Assembly: GCF_037975245.1 (NCBI RefSeq)
Contig: NC_092568.1
Location: 38,762,131-38,826,130, forward strand
Reading direction: 5' to 3'
Source: Apostichopus japonicus
Taxonomy: Eukaryota; Echinodermata; Holothuroidea; Aspidochirotida; Stichopodidae
DNA length: 64,000 bases
In this document: positions 14,501-26,306 of the stretch, piece after piece
Layout of the letters: each line of letters begins with the position of its first letter
How positions within the stretch are numbered: position 1 is the first letter of the stretch
Made by a program: the position numbers and the translations under genes
The notes under the pieces: model-generated
Database searches by the model: none
What the model was told of the DNA's origin: nothing
What the model saw: the letters and a program-made list of their open reading frames with translations, nothing else

Positions 14501-17500
14501 AATATTGTAATATGAGGGACTCAAATTTCAGAGAACTTTGTGTAAGGACAGTCAGCTATGCAAATTACTATGCATATACTACAGTACTACTTAGTCAAAT
14601 GTAAAATATTGCTTATGATTTATTAAAATCTTAGAGAACTTTGTTTAAGGACAGTCAGCAATCCAAATTACTATGCAAAGACCTATATCTTCCTGTAAAA
14701 TAACATTGTGGTTAATATGCTATTGTGAGGTCAAAGCCTTCTGCCTTTGCCAGCTAATTTGCCTCATTATTCTAGAACATATTGTAGAAAATCAAGATAT
14801 CTAAACTTCAGAGAAGGATTCAGAGTTGAATTTTCAATGAAACGGTCGATAACATCTCATATAACAAACATGTTTATTGCGTGTCTTCTTACCCTTACAA
14901 ATGTATTAATATTTAATAGTCTGTTATTTTTGTTTTTTGTACTTTATGAGATTGTTTTTACTAACCTGCAGGAGCTGATCAGGCTTGTTCCCCTCCCCCC
15001 CCCCCCCCGACACTAGAGCAACAAAATAACACTGATGTCTTTTATTTTAGTTAAAATGTCTTTAGGGTGGGTGTGGACACAATCTACCAAAATACACCCA
15101 CTTCCTTGAAATCCTAGCAGCTCAACAAAACCTTTTTATAATATCTTTCAAAACTGAAATTTCTTGAAAGTTTCAAATATTTTTCCAAAATTTCAGTCGT
15201 TGAAATAAATATAATATTCCTGCTGCTACTGTCACCATTATGTGTGTGTGTGTTTTTTATAGCATGCTTCTTCTTGAAGTTTTGAGTAAAAACCCTGATC
15301 CTTGCTACTATAATAACTAAGACCATCGAATTCTTTTGTGAAGGCAAGAGAGATCAAAGGACCTGGGGTAATGCTTACTTCTCAAGGGTTACAAAATACA
15401 GCACAATATGCATATCCATACTTCATCAAGTACTGGATAGAGGCACGCAGAGAACTTTTTCCAACTAGGGAAAGTGTTATAAACTTTGGTGAGGATCTTG
15501 TACCTGATGTTCACGTATTTGAGAAATTCATTGTATTTTTAAAAGTAACAAAATTAAAAATCTGGTTGTTCTTGCCACTTTCTCTATGACCCAGCGATGA
15601 CATTAGACCTGCAAATCAAGAAGATTGCCAAGTCAACTTTTTGACAAAGAAAGCAAAATTTTCCAATAAAAACAGATTGCTTATCTACAATGTCCCATTT
15701 AGACCCCTTTTACTCTTTGAATGGGCAAGCTGAACACTAAAACCTAGCATAAATAGCAACGAAGGACTGAATAATTACACTGCTCTTCAAATTTGGTCCT
15801 ATCTCCAGCATTGATTTTTAGAAATGTACACCTTTTTGATCACACACACATGCACAATTTGTTAATAAGTGAATAGGCAACAATCAACTTCAATATATTT
15901 CAAGAACAATACCAAAATGCTGCCAAACACAGAACAATATACCCATAGGTCTTTCAGCAGTCAAACCTGAAACAATATGGTACAAATAGGTCGTGATGAA
16001 CCTTTCAAAGGCAATTGTAAATACATTATTGTACAAGTTTGTGACTGCGCTTGTGACGGCAAATTCCTCAAAAAAAAATGTTGTGAAATTAAAAAGAATA
16101 CTGCTCAAAGTACAGAAATTTTCAGCCTTAAAATTTGGTAACGGGTCACGGAGCTTACCTGGCCAAGCGACCTTAGCACCGAGGTTAATGGCCAGGTCCT
16201 TCAACCACTCTACGTCTCTACAGAAGTCCCTCAGAGTGTAACCGTGAGGTCGTTGCATCAATAGGGTAGCACAGAGAACCCAAACTGACATGTATATATT
16301 CCTGAGCTGAGATTCCTGAACATTATAAGCCAAGTCTGCTACAAATTTCTGTTCAGAAGATGATAAGTTGAATAGAAACCTGAAGAAAAGAAAACAGCAA
16401 TGCATTCCATCAGCCATGAATGTAGGAGATGTGCACACACCAGGAAGGAGAGAAAATGACAGATGTGGGGGGGGTGGGGGGGTCTTGAAAAGTTGTATTA
16501 CAAATGCTGTTTCAAAATTATAGTTACTTTTGGAAATCTTGTCATAGTTTAGAATGGTCTCAAGAAAAAGATCCAAAAAAAAAATGAAAAATCAACTTCA
16601 TACATCAAAAGCAACCAATTGACATTTCCCACACAAATAACAAAGTTTACCTTTAAGTAAAATATTTCATATGTATGATTAACACATAGGCTTAACCCTT
16701 AACAAAATGAAAGGTAGGATTTTCTGTATGCCAATGGGCACTGAAGTGATGTCAGTCCCGTTGCTACGGAGATCATACTGAGCTAGTTATCAGTGAGCTA
16801 GTTAAGAGTGCAGTTATGGTTTGGAGACAGATATGGGAAGAAATTTTCAATCATTCTACCTATTTCAACTAGCTACATGTCTATTTACGATTGCAATATT
16901 CAACTTGTTAGAATTGTCTTCAAGATGCCCATTTCTACAGCACATCATTTAAAATGACAACAATGTCAACATAATTGATGATACTTTCACAGTGTCTATA
17001 ATACCAAATACAAGCTAATATTCATTTAATACACACAGGTTATTTCTTGCATTTCATGTGCACACAAGAATACACACAGGTTATTTCTTGTGTTTCATGT
17101 ACACACAAGAATACACACAGGCTATTTCTTGTGTTTCATGCACACACAAGAATACACAGTTTGTTTCTTGTGTTTCATGTGCACACAAGAATAGACAGGT
17201 TATTTCTTGTGTTTCATGCACACATAAGAATACACACAGATTATTTCGTGTGCTTCATGTGCACTCAAGTATACGCACAGGTTATTTCTTGTGTTTCATG
17301 CACACATAAGAATACACACAGATTTTTTATTGTGTTCAATGCACATACACAGGTTATTTCTTGTGTGTCTTTCACACACATGAATACACACAGGTTATTT
17401 CTTGTATTTCATGAACACAGGTTATTTCTTGTGTTTCATGCACAAGCAAGAATACACACAGCTTATTTCTTGTTTCATGCACACACAAGAATACACAGGT

Positions 17501-20500
17501 TATTTCTTGTGCTTCATGCACACAGAAGAAAATACACAGGTTATATCTTGTGTTTCATGCACACACGTTATTTCTTGTCTTTCATGCACACGCAAGAAAA
17601 CACACAGCTTATTTCTTGTTTCATGCAAACACAAGAATACACAGGTTATTTCTTGTGCTTCATGCACACACAAGAATACTCACAGGTTATTTCTTGTGTT
17701 TCATGCACACGCAAAAATACACACAGCTTATTTCTTGTGTTTCATGCACACACACATGTTACAGTAACTGTAGACATGACATGCCAATGAATGCCCACAC
17801 TTTCAATTGGATTTACCTTTCATTGTAGATCTAAACAACATTATCATGCCTGATGATATGCATACATTTCGTTCATGAACAAAGTAACAACTACCTGGCT
17901 TAGTATCTCAAGGTATAATCAGAATTTTGACAAAACTATTGTTTGACACAAACTAAGAAATTCAAGCTTACAGCTAGACACCTTCAAAGTGCAAAAGTCT
18001 AATATTCTTTTTCCTTACAACATTTTATATATAACATTACATTTACCTTGGAAGAGTATTATGCACTGATCTGTCGATCCTCGGAGAGGCCATCTCACGA
18101 ACAGATATAGGGTCACCAACATGAACATAAATGTCACCGTAGTTGTCTTGTAAAATAGTTCTCGCTTTGAACAAACCCTGAATGGGCGAAGAGGAGAAAA
18201 TGGAAATTCCATGGCATTTATACAGGCCACTTTAAAAGATGCATAACATTCAATTAACATGTCATCGAGATCACATAAGACTGAATTCAAAGTCCAACAA
18301 AAATGCAAATTTGAAAGCTAATAACATATCTACAAATATTCTGGCTTTCAAGATATTCATTTCACCTTCAGTTTATACTGAAAGCCTAAAATACTTAATT
18401 TAAGCCTAAATTAATGATGATGCCTTCTTCATCCTTGCTAGATGTAAGTAAATACTCATCAAATCTTTTACAAATTTCAATAAAGTTCTCTACCCAAAAA
18501 TTGTTCTTTCAATTTCATGCAAACAAGACCTCACCCATTTCACAGCAAATGTTTAAAGTGATGTTAAGCAATGTTATTTCATATAATATATATATTTTTT
18601 TTTCCAAACAGATTTGTTTTGTTTATGATGACTTGGCAGAATGGTCTGTGGGGTACTCTTAGTAGTCATGTGACATTTAATTGATTTCTGACCCAGTGAA
18701 GTCCAAAGGGTCACTTCTCAAAACAAACAAAAAAGTAACTAAATAAAGAGTGATATAGACATACAACCTGGACAGTGAATTTAACAACCTACAATATATC
18801 AGACCTAACTGTCTGCTCACAGACATCATTTAATGACACTTTCATCGGCACATGTGTTTGCAGGTAAAGTTCTTACCAACACTTAGTGACCTAATGATTT
18901 GATAGCCAATTTAAAATCATCCGAACTTTAATGAAATCTGTCAAAAACCTTTCTTCGTAACTAGTAATGAGGAATAATATGAAGGTTGTTCAGCTTCAAC
19001 CAATGAATCACCAAAATAACCAAATAAACACAAAATGCTTCAGAAATCAACTTTTGGCACTTCTTTGGCAGTTTGTTTACCAAACACCTTTTTAAACTAA
19101 GATTATATTTAAGATTCCATTCACTGCCAACAAATTTGTCATACAAACAAGTTTGTTATCCCAAGGCCTACCAGGGGGGGGGGGGGAGTGGCAGTCAGAA
19201 TATACACATTGCTACACCCACCCCACTTAAAGAACTTGGAATATGGGGAACAAACCCAGCACAGAAACCTCTGAATTGAACAGTATATTGACATAAAACA
19301 GTCACAGAATTGGTGGAATAAAGAGGTGAGCACCAAGCAATATCAAGATAGCTACCAATTGCAAATATTCAAACGTTTAAAAGTCGTAAACACACTTCTA
19401 GATACTTTGGGTTGTAAAATGAGAAGACATGTCATTGACCGTAAAGTGACCGGTCACTGAGGGTGTACAGTGCTAGTTACCAGTTCACTCTAGCCATGGT
19501 AGAGCAGAAGTCCGAGGTTGTGGAGAGACAGGTAAGCCATGAAGCTAAGTAAATATATTAGTAACCAACACCCAAGTATCCAATTATTACCACTGTCCAA
19601 TTCAAAGCAAAAGCTTTGTGTCCTGAACTGTCAAATAAGAATGCTTTGTTTCATGCATCAATCTCTGCAGTTTATGCTGCAATTCTATCATTCCTGTTGT
19701 TATATTCTAAACTAAAGAAACTAATTATGTTTTCAAGGAACTTTTAATTCCTTTAGTGGTCAAGTCTGATACCAACTTCATTCAATGCAAATTGTAAAAT
19801 TTGAACTCTAGGATGCAGCAGTTCAATCATGGTGATTACAGTATTAGATTGGAAGCTGGTCACTTCGCCCAACAACCTCTTCGCCCAACTGCCATTTCGC
19901 CCAACATTACCATTTCGCCCAACCAGTCTGGTCATTTCGCCCAACCAGCCTGGTCATTTTGCCCAACCAGCCTGGTCCTTTCACCCAACCTAGATTAAAT
20001 ATTATACTTCAATAAGGACGTTCGGGGATTGTTAACGGTACGGGATACGAACCGAATATTAAGGAAACTTGAAGTCGTGGTTACTGTCGGTAGGATGGAT
20101 CAGTGTTTTAGGGGTTAGGTTTGATAGGAAACGTTCGGGCATTGTTAACGTTACAGGATACGAACCGAATATAATACTATAACCCCAAATAAATCAAATT
20201 GAACTAGTGAAATAGAAAAGGTGATATTATTCCACCCCGATTCTGACTGAATATGAGTAAAAAATGGTTGGGCGAAATTACCAACAACGTTGGGCGAAAC
20301 GACCAACAAGTTTGGGCGAAATGACCAGGCTGGTTGGGCAGAATGGCAGAATGGCAGTTGGGCGAAGTGACCAGAAAGCATTAGATCAACTTTATTAAGT
20401 TTCAAAGCAAAATCCTCTTTTGAAGGAGTATGGATCTCACAATTCCTGAAAGAATTAGCCAACATCTTTCAAATTACTCCGTAAAGAAAAGCAACAATGG

Positions 20501-23500
20501 TCTGCAAAAGCTTAAAATAACTGAAAGAAAAAGAAACATCATTTGCACCGGTCTTGTAAAGCTGGAGGTCAGACTGGTAGACTTACTGAAGTAGATTCCT
20601 TGGGTTTGGGAATACCTAGCATCTCTCTTGAGTGTAATAACTCCTCCAGTATACGATCATATGTAAAACTGACAGGCACAACTAGTATATCTGGGACTTT
20701 CCCTGTGAAATATGGCTCCAGTGCTACGGCAAGCAGTCCTGTGAATGAGGAAACCAGTATCAATTAACAATTTAGCCAAAATCAGATGGTCACAAAATAA
20801 GGAAGAAATGTCAAAAGTAGAAAATTTACACGTATGATTTTATAGAATATTACTTACCTACTTAACTCATTGACATTCAAAGCCTTACTATTGGCGCACA
20901 TTAAAGGCAGACCTAAGTAGTATTTCAATTTACCCCCCCCCCCCCCCATTTACAATGCCAGCAAATAACAGTCAGTTGGGACAATATCCTAATGCTAATA
21001 CCTCTCTAAACTGTCATCCCATATCATGCTTCAAAGCACACATATTGACAGTACAAACAGTTCCTACCCTTTATCTGATAGAAACATGATATCATACTGC
21101 TCACTACCAGTGCTCTGAAGCGAGACATGAAAGTACAGTATAGAAAGCATTGTCCCAACTGGGTGGCAAATAACAATTTAATTGATATTCATGAGGTGAA
21201 TTGCTATTGATGTGAATTAGCTGCGGTATTCGAAAGTTTATCATGTTCATATGAACACTGTACTGCACTGTACTATAGACTCAAACCTGTGAATAAAGTA
21301 AGGAAATGCTGTTGCCTTGTTCATAGTCAGACATTACCACCTTATATAATACAAAACATTACAGCAGTATGCACGTCAATTGTATACCAAGTTTTGGCGG
21401 TAGAAATTTCCCGGTCCGGCTCCGTGTACCCTCTAGAAAGAATTCCAGGGGAAGTTCCCCATTGATGACATTAGTCTGTACGTATTCTGTGAACAGCGCC
21501 CAGTAAAGGTCATCTGTGCCGAATGACCGACGGATGTAGAAGGCACCGCACATCCTCAAGACTTCGTTGATTAACTTCATCTTATTAAAATCTGAAGAAG
21601 ATAAGCAAATCAAAGCAAACCCCACTCTTTATGGAATATAAAAACTTTCAGATTGTAAAGATATGTCATTAAACTGGTAATACAGAGAAGTGGTTTTGCC
21701 TTGTACCATTCTTATATACACAATCCAACAATTGCAAGGACAGTTGTGTTATATATTGTACATTTCTGTGTATGATATTTAATGGTCAGACAAAATATGC
21801 CAAACCAACAGGTTGCATGAAAAACCACCGGCAAAAGTGGTAAACATCCAGATTTGAGATGAAAGTAAACCCCCACCTGTACAATGGAATTTTTGTTGCT
21901 GTTTGTCAATTTATTCAATGAGACAGGATAATTAGGGACAGCCAACGACAATTGTTTCAAGCTAAGGATGCAGCAGTAAAGACAAAGTGCAAGCAATGTC
22001 TGTGGGATTTATATAATTTCCACAAAATAGCTAAAACTCTGAGCGACTCTCTACCATGTACTGTATATCCGTAATATCACAAAGAACAGCATACCTTGGC
22101 CGGTGGCTACAAAAGGCAGTGGCAGGCCGTAATGGAAGCAGACATAGGTCATTACCAAGAAGTCTTGGTAGCTCCTGTGAGTTGGCAGCAAAATAACAGG
22201 GGCATCTTTCACCTGAGCTCGTAACTGGGGGATGAAATATACCACATACAGTATGTGATAGAATTAGTGCCGAAAATCTTATTCCAATGTATGTACAAGA
22301 ACTGTATTGGGTTCTGAGATGTTTGCTACAAAAATGTTGTTAAATACCATCAACAATTCATTTTCATCCTCTTAGGGCTCTATACCCCTCACCCCACCCA
22401 TTCCCTCCCCTTTACATTAGTCAGTTTCCTACTTCATCCTTTGAAGGCTTGCCCCCCCCCCCTTACCCACCTTGTACCCTCAATTTAAACACCCCACTGA
22501 AATCCCCCTCCCACCTCACTTAAATTAGTCAGTTGCCTTACTTGGCCATATTTAATTTCTCTCCAGATTCACTCAAGAGTAATGTTCCCTGCAAGGTCCA
22601 TAAAGTTTTCCAGGTTTCCAAACAGGTTTGATAAGCTTATACTTAGCCTTCTAAAACCTACAATGACGATATAACCCTTTCAGCCTGATTATTAAATTTA
22701 AAGTAGGCTTGGTACTCTTGATATTAATGTATGGCAGATTTACAGCACTAGGTAAAGTATTGATGTAAATTTAAAATACATACTGTAACAGACTTTAGGA
22801 AGACTTTAAGCAACTCTTGTGAAATTAAAGTAGCATAATACTGTAACAAAACGGTTTTATGTCTTACAGTAGCATACATCTGGTAGTGAGAGAAATTAGG
22901 CTGCAGCGACACAGAGTTGGTTAGAATATTATTTTCAGGGTTACAGAGATACTGTAGGAGAATGACTGCAATCATAAAGAACACCATAGCAGTTTTCTTA
23001 CTATTATGGTCTGCATTGATAATTTAAATATTGGTATCAGAATTCTGGTACCTCAAGAAGCACTGCTTGATGCAAAATGGCAGAGAGCACAGAGAGTGTC
23101 CCACGACAATGCTTAGAATTGGCAGTAAAGGGCATCATAATATTAAATGACTTACCAAAGAATTTAAGGAAGTCAGAAAAGAAAAGAAAACAGAAAACCC
23201 ATAATAGCACTTAAATTCTTTTTTAACCCTGAAAATAGCAAATCAACAAAGGCAACATACAACTTATATCAATTTATGCTCAAATTAGTATTATAACATT
23301 AAATTTTTCAAATACAAAAAAACAGACAGACTACATACCTTCTCGATTCCATCTTTGTTCACGTATAAGTGCCTGAGTAACCTCTTATACAACTTGGGAA
23401 ATATGTAGGCTAATGTACGTAAATTGGTTAAGGATTGTGCATGAGCCATGTCATCCAAAATCTCGAAGGCTTCTTTCTCAACCTCTTTTCTTGACAGTCC

Positions 23501-26306
23501 AGTCTCTGTAACAATCTATTCCAAAGAAGGGAGAGGTAACAACCATTAAGAAAACATTTCTCGTATCAGTGATAAGGGTTAGAGATTATAGCCAAAGGTT
23601 GAGGTTAGAGAGACAGGATCTTCAGCCCCAACCTCCAACATCAAATTTTGGAGGGATATTCCCCTGAAAATTTGTGCATTTAAAGTCATACAGGAGACAA
23701 GCTAAGATCTTCATTGCTAGAAATCTATCAATGTTAGTTCCAGTATGTTTCAAACTATATCATATTCAACTTACTGTCGTCATTTGTTACAGTAAAAATC
23801 ACATAAAGTTGAAGGTTAAATAATCTAGCTAGAATTGTGGTCCTGGGTATATATACCCAGGACCACAATTCTAGCTTGATTTGTGATTTGTGAAACATTC
23901 TCAGTTCAAAACAGAGTACCAACAAAATGTCCAGCCCTACTGCACTTACTCCTGAAACTACCCTTGCCTTGATGGGAGCCAAACCTTCGTCAAAGTATTA
24001 AACAACGTTGATGTAATGTTTGCAAGGGGCAACATGGCTGTTATAGCATCACAATCAAAATAAGGTCTGCATCTTCCTTACTTATTTCATTGCACTTCTG
24101 GAATCTGCTTTGCCACACCAATACACATGGACTTGTTTTAATGATTAAGTTAAAGGCATTGAAGACTCGCCCCAAACCAAGTGCCACGCTCTGAAAAAGT
24201 TAACTTTTCGTTGCTTGCAAGTGAAGTTTTCTTCTTGTCGCTACAAAATGCAGACAGTAATGAAACGTGATACCTTGTTATGTTTTATCTAGACCTGAGA
24301 TGTTCATCGCTGCTATGTACAGTGTGACGTGGGTATTGACCGTAGCTGTACGTATTGAGTCTTGACTGTACACTAGTGTCTAATTACCGACGGTAGCAAG
24401 CTGTGTGTGTATTTTCTGGGATTACTGGTGGTGTTTTACACTTCTGTTACACCTCATTCGAAACTAGGTCAAATTACCGGCATGAGACGTTTCTTTGTGT
24501 GCATGTCTTCACACCCTATAAGTACATACAACATAGTTATGGAAGAAAGTGTTCTAGCAAGCCTTGAGGCTAAACCAATTAGAACACATCTGTACAGAAA
24601 AGAAAGAAAGATAGACAGCTAGAAAGCCAACCTTATCAATAGTAAACTTGAGTCTGGGTGAGGACAACACACTCTCATTAACTTGGCTCCTTGTTTGCTT
24701 ATTTGTATATTTGTACTCAGGAACACCATCACGAGACTGAAGAGCAAACCTAACATCCAGCTCATTACGTCTCGGCTCCAAGATATCCTCAAAGTCATCC
24801 ATCTGTTGAATGGAAAGCAAAGTTAGCGTATGGGCTTGCAAAATTTATATGTGAATGTAGAAAAGGGCAGACCATATAAAATCTTTGTCAATTCACCATC
24901 TTGAACCATCTTGACTGAATATCACTTTATACCAGAAGTATTGTGCAGAAATCAATGAGAGAGCTTTACAGATGCACCTTTGTCCAAACATGACAAGGGT
25001 AAGATAGATTTGAGTCCTAAAGAAATGGATGGAAAGTTTACATTTACTGAACATGTAATGCTTTTACAAACTTAGGGTAGTTCATTTTATTCTTCAACTT
25101 TAGCGCAAATTTGTACTTAGGTATTTCTGGTTTTCCCTCGTACAACCAGGTCTTAATCTTTGGTTGTCTAATGTATCAAAATATTAACAGAGAATGACCA
25201 ATATGTACACTGCAGGAAAGATGTCAAGCTTTTGGTGAATAAAACACCAGCTCTGGGCCAATAAATCTCCCTTGTGGTGGATAATTTAGTCCTAACATTG
25301 CTAGTTTCGTTTTATTGCAATATCTCTGAAGTGGTGGACAATGATACCAGTTTATCAGGAGGTATCTTCCACAAACATTAAGGCCTAGTAAGCTACTTGT
25401 ACAAAGTTGTTGCTTATGATGAACCAACAAATAGAATCTAACCTACAGTAGGCTAACCATAATCCCTATCTTGCACAGATAGGGATATATTTCTGTGTGA
25501 GAATCTTATTTTTGAGCCTCTTTCAAAATAAATAAGGCCAAATCCCCAAAACATAAATATTGTAGGATAATAAATTATGATTTTGGTTGATCTAGAATAT
25601 TTTTTTCTGGGTCTTCAAAGCAAACTTTCTAACAAAAAGTAAGGTGAATACCAATGAACTTCACCATATACATTCAGTCTTCACCTAGCCTAGACCAAGG
25701 CTGGGCCAACAGTGAAATATTGTGTAGCTTACTTACTATGTCAGTAAATGCCAGACGAATTGAAGAAGAATTGAAGGTATTTACATCACAATCAAAGTTG
25801 TACGTATGTTTAACATAACGTTAGCCCTAATGCTAGTGACAAAAGGACTCTAGAAAATTAGGTGCTGTTACAATTTACAGTGTTAGTGAAAATGTCGAAA
25901 ATATCGCAGAACTAGGCCTAGAACACGACAACCATTTGTTAACACAATGACAGGTCCTTGATTTCAAGGATAAGTTCTCTCCGCTCTCTATCACACACCT
26001 CTGCAACAACCTTTTTCATTGATCTCACCATGTATTCCAAGGCAGAACGTTTTCTTTTGTAAACAAAAAGCTAGAGAGAAATGCCCAGCTACAATGCCGC
26101 ACTCACACAGCCGATGTATGACTAGTAATTGGTATGAGTATGAATATGACCAAGGAGTTACTGCATGACAATAGCTTCTGTGCTGCACACATGCATCTAT
26201 ACACATGCACAAAAGGAACAAGGACAACCTCTACACACTGCTGATGAGTGTACGCCTTCTTTCTGCTATCTGTCTTTGATTTTAAATTGCTACCATTGGT
26301 AGACAT
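8477..26306 (-). CDS. GNPAT: Glycerone-phosphate (DHAP) O-acyltransferase, 13-14 exons
   Basis: The peroxisomal enzyme that acylates dihydroxyacetone phosphate, the first step of ether-lipid and plasmalogen synthesis. Exons 2-14 splice in frame at every junction (phases 0,0,1,1,0,2,1,1,0,0,1,2) to 666 residues, or 692 with the tentative first exon; the human protein is about 680. Acyltransferase blocks appear in order: HRSYQDF (H-x4-D catalytic motif), RRSFG, FFLEGTRSR, then ILVVPVSFTYDRILEE and PKPKEST. The amino end FEDILEPRR and the long helical C-terminal half also follow animal GNPAT. Introns have standard GT/AG ends except weak GTTG donors after exons 1 and 2. The last exon ends without a canonical SKL/AKL peroxisomal signal, which is unusual. 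A PlsB-type GPAT is a less likely reading, because the FEDILE amino end and the C-terminal half match GNPAT specifically. Confidence 0.95.
8862..9140. repeat. Two-copy tandem duplication, about 147 bp
   Basis: GAATGTCACACA at about 8864 and 9011, the following TTGTTCATATGA, and TATGAAACAATGG are repeated in the same order. It lies in the last GNPAT intron (8589-9313). A 112-codon frame crosses both copies but looks like a by-product of the duplication. Confidence 0.8.
9314..9407 (-). CDS. GNPAT: GNPAT exon 13
   Basis: Completes an Asp and reads EMKHFDTLSLNLIGNALTSL, then VAMDYIQCNK, before GTATGT. It matches the vertebrate segment YDVLSSDVQKNALAAGVRLG in position and pattern. Confidence 0.88.
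10085..10797. repeat. Minisatellite in GNPAT intron 12
   Basis: About 0.7 kb built from variants of AACAGATAAACAGACAGATG and GATGAACAACAA, in higher-order units of roughly 30-60 bp. The monomers lack stop codons in the minus-strand frames, which yields several overlapping long frames rich in CLFICC/VYLLLF. These are repeat artefacts, not genes. The array lies between GNPAT exons 12 and 13 and stops about 45 bp from the exon 12 donor. Confidence 0.9.
10842..10950 (-). CDS. GNPAT: GNPAT exon 12
   Basis: Begins MVCQYLVQTKWNPDNDNKSK and ends AQKFMN plus one base before GTGAGT. The donor is less than 60 bp from the edge of the large intronic minisatellite. Confidence 0.88.
11990..12136 (-). CDS. 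GNPAT: GNPAT exon 11
   Basis: 49 codons in phase 0, from EFAATLKKLESC to FLQGYY. MVEPFLQGYY matches the FKPFVESY segment of vertebrate GNPAT. Donor GTAAGT. Confidence 0.9.
13367..13446 (-). CDS. GNPAT: GNPAT exon 10
   Basis: 80 bp encoding GDLFLKFWFLIRVFQKEF and then VFKPSVTET. It corresponds to the FRFLRDVFADEFIF region of the vertebrate protein. Acceptor TTCACAG, donor GTAAGT. Confidence 0.9.
13615..14050. repeat. Minisatellite in GNPAT intron 9
   Basis: Tandem variants of GATGAGATCATCCAATGATA plus TCAGTA, about 26 bp per unit and more than a dozen units. It sits between exons 9 and 10, ending about 100 bp from the exon 9 donor. Confidence 0.88.
14151..14423 (-). CDS. GNPAT: GNPAT exon 9
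   Basis: Begins EYSVQTLVTSHLKRH and includes SLDEVMSLAVVPMGIAMYRN, ending GTNAISI before GTAGGT. The YRNxL segment matches the C-terminal half of animal GNPAT. The exon lies about 100 bp from the intronic minisatellite at 13.6-14.05 kb. Confidence 0.9.
14529..14690. repeat. Tandem duplication of about 106 bp
   Basis: AGAGAACTTTGT, TAAGGACAGTCAGC and AAATTACTATGCA occur in the same order at about 14529 and 14633. Intronic, non-coding. Confidence 0.75.
16159..16379 (-). CDS. GNPAT: GNPAT exon 8
   Basis: Begins RFLFNLSSSEQKFVADLAY, with the Arg completed from exon 7. It includes LLMQRP and VEWLKDLAINLG and ends VAWPG before GTAAGC. The surrounding open frame extends into both introns by chance; only this stretch aligns with the family. 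Confidence 0.93.
17035..17762. repeat. Minisatellite in GNPAT intron 7
   Basis: About 17 units of roughly 43 bp built on ACACACAGGTTATTTCTTGT, then GTTTCATGCACACACAAGAA. Unit length varies. Frames of up to 247 codons cross it because the monomer lacks stops; they are not genes. It lies between GNPAT exons 7 and 8. Confidence 0.92.
18047..18177 (-). CDS. GNPAT: GNPAT exon 7
   Basis: Reads GLFKARTILQDNYGDIYV, then HVGDPISVREMA and ending NTLP plus two bases. It matches the segment that closes the catalytic domain in vertebrate GNPAT (LLKAR, HVYFGDPVS). Confidence 0.95.
19856..20374. mobile_element. Fold-back element with tandem-repeat arms
   Basis: The left end CTGGTCACTTCGCCCAAC is exactly inverted at the right end GTTGGGCGAAGTGACCAG. 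The left arm (to about 19990) holds about six copies of TTTCGCCCAAC with AGCCTGGTCA spacers. The right arm (from about 20268) holds about four or five inverted copies. The centre contains its own direct repeat of GTTCGGG.ATTGTTAACG and ACGAACCGAATAT (about 20030 and 20130). Long inverted arms made of short tandem repeats are characteristic of fold-back transposons. No coding capacity and no clear TSD. It lies in GNPAT intron 6. Confidence 0.75.
20587..20738 (-). CDS. GNPAT: GNPAT exon 6, block IV
   Basis: Reads GLLAVALEPYFTGKVPD, then ILVVPVSFTYDRILEELLHS and PKPKESTS. This is the fourth acyltransferase block and a very conserved GNPAT stretch. Donor GTAAGT, phase 0. Confidence 0.96.
21388..21591 (-). 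CDS. GNPAT: GNPAT exon 5, blocks II and III
   Basis: Reads DFNKMKLINEVLRMCG, then YIRRSFG (glycerol-backbone-binding block II) and EFFLEGTRSR (block III). It enters and leaves in phase 1; the donor is GTATAC. Confidence 0.96.
22095..22224 (-). CDS. GNPAT: GNPAT exon 4, catalytic block I
   Basis: Begins LRAQVKDAPVILLPTHRSY after a CCCCCAG acceptor. It carries the catalytic histidine and aspartate of the H-x4-D motif (HRSYQD). It ends in phase 1 within ATGQ before GTATGC. Confidence 0.96.
23339..23515 (-). CDS. GNPAT: GNPAT exon 3
   Basis: 59 codons, phase 0, beginning IVTETGLSRKEVEKEA and ending NKDGIEK before donor GTATGT. ILDDMAH matches the conserved ILDEMSH segment preceding the acyltransferase core. 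Confidence 0.93.
23827..23876. repeat. Perfect 50-bp palindrome
   Basis: The 25-base left arm begins AGCTAGAATTGTGGTCCTGG and ends in TATA. The right arm is its exact inverse complement, with no spacer. The flanking bases do not pair. It lies in GNPAT intron 2, between exons 2 and 3. Confidence 0.9.
24632..24802 (-). CDS. GNPAT: GNPAT exon 2
   Basis: 57 codons in phase 0. It follows the acceptor TTCAACAG and begins at an in-frame ATG (MDDFEDILEPRR). The FEDILE-x-RR motif is shared with vertebrate GNPAT. It ends LKFTIDK at a weak donor GTTGGC. Confidence 0.9.
26229..26306 (-). CDS. GNPAT: GNPAT exon 1 (tentative)
   Basis: An ATG at 26306 opens a 26-codon segment starting MSTNGSNLKSKTDSRKK. 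It ends at GAG before GTTGTC, a weak donor but in the phase 0 needed by exon 2; TGT before GTAGAG, two codons earlier, is an alternative donor also in phase 0. The low-complexity Ser/Lys start resembles the poorly conserved GNPAT amino terminus. Exon 2 itself begins with ATG, so translation could start there instead. Confidence 0.4.

Noticed and set aside
15890-16576. 228-codon minus-strand frame as a stand-alone gene
   Set aside because: Only 16159-16379 aligns with GNPAT and has splice sites; the rest is intron read-through including a G tract.
17047-17828. Plus-strand frames up to 247 codons with repeated CFMHTQE-type units
   Set aside because: The 43-bp minisatellite lacks stops in its frames; there are no domains, and it lies inside a GNPAT intron on the opposite strand.
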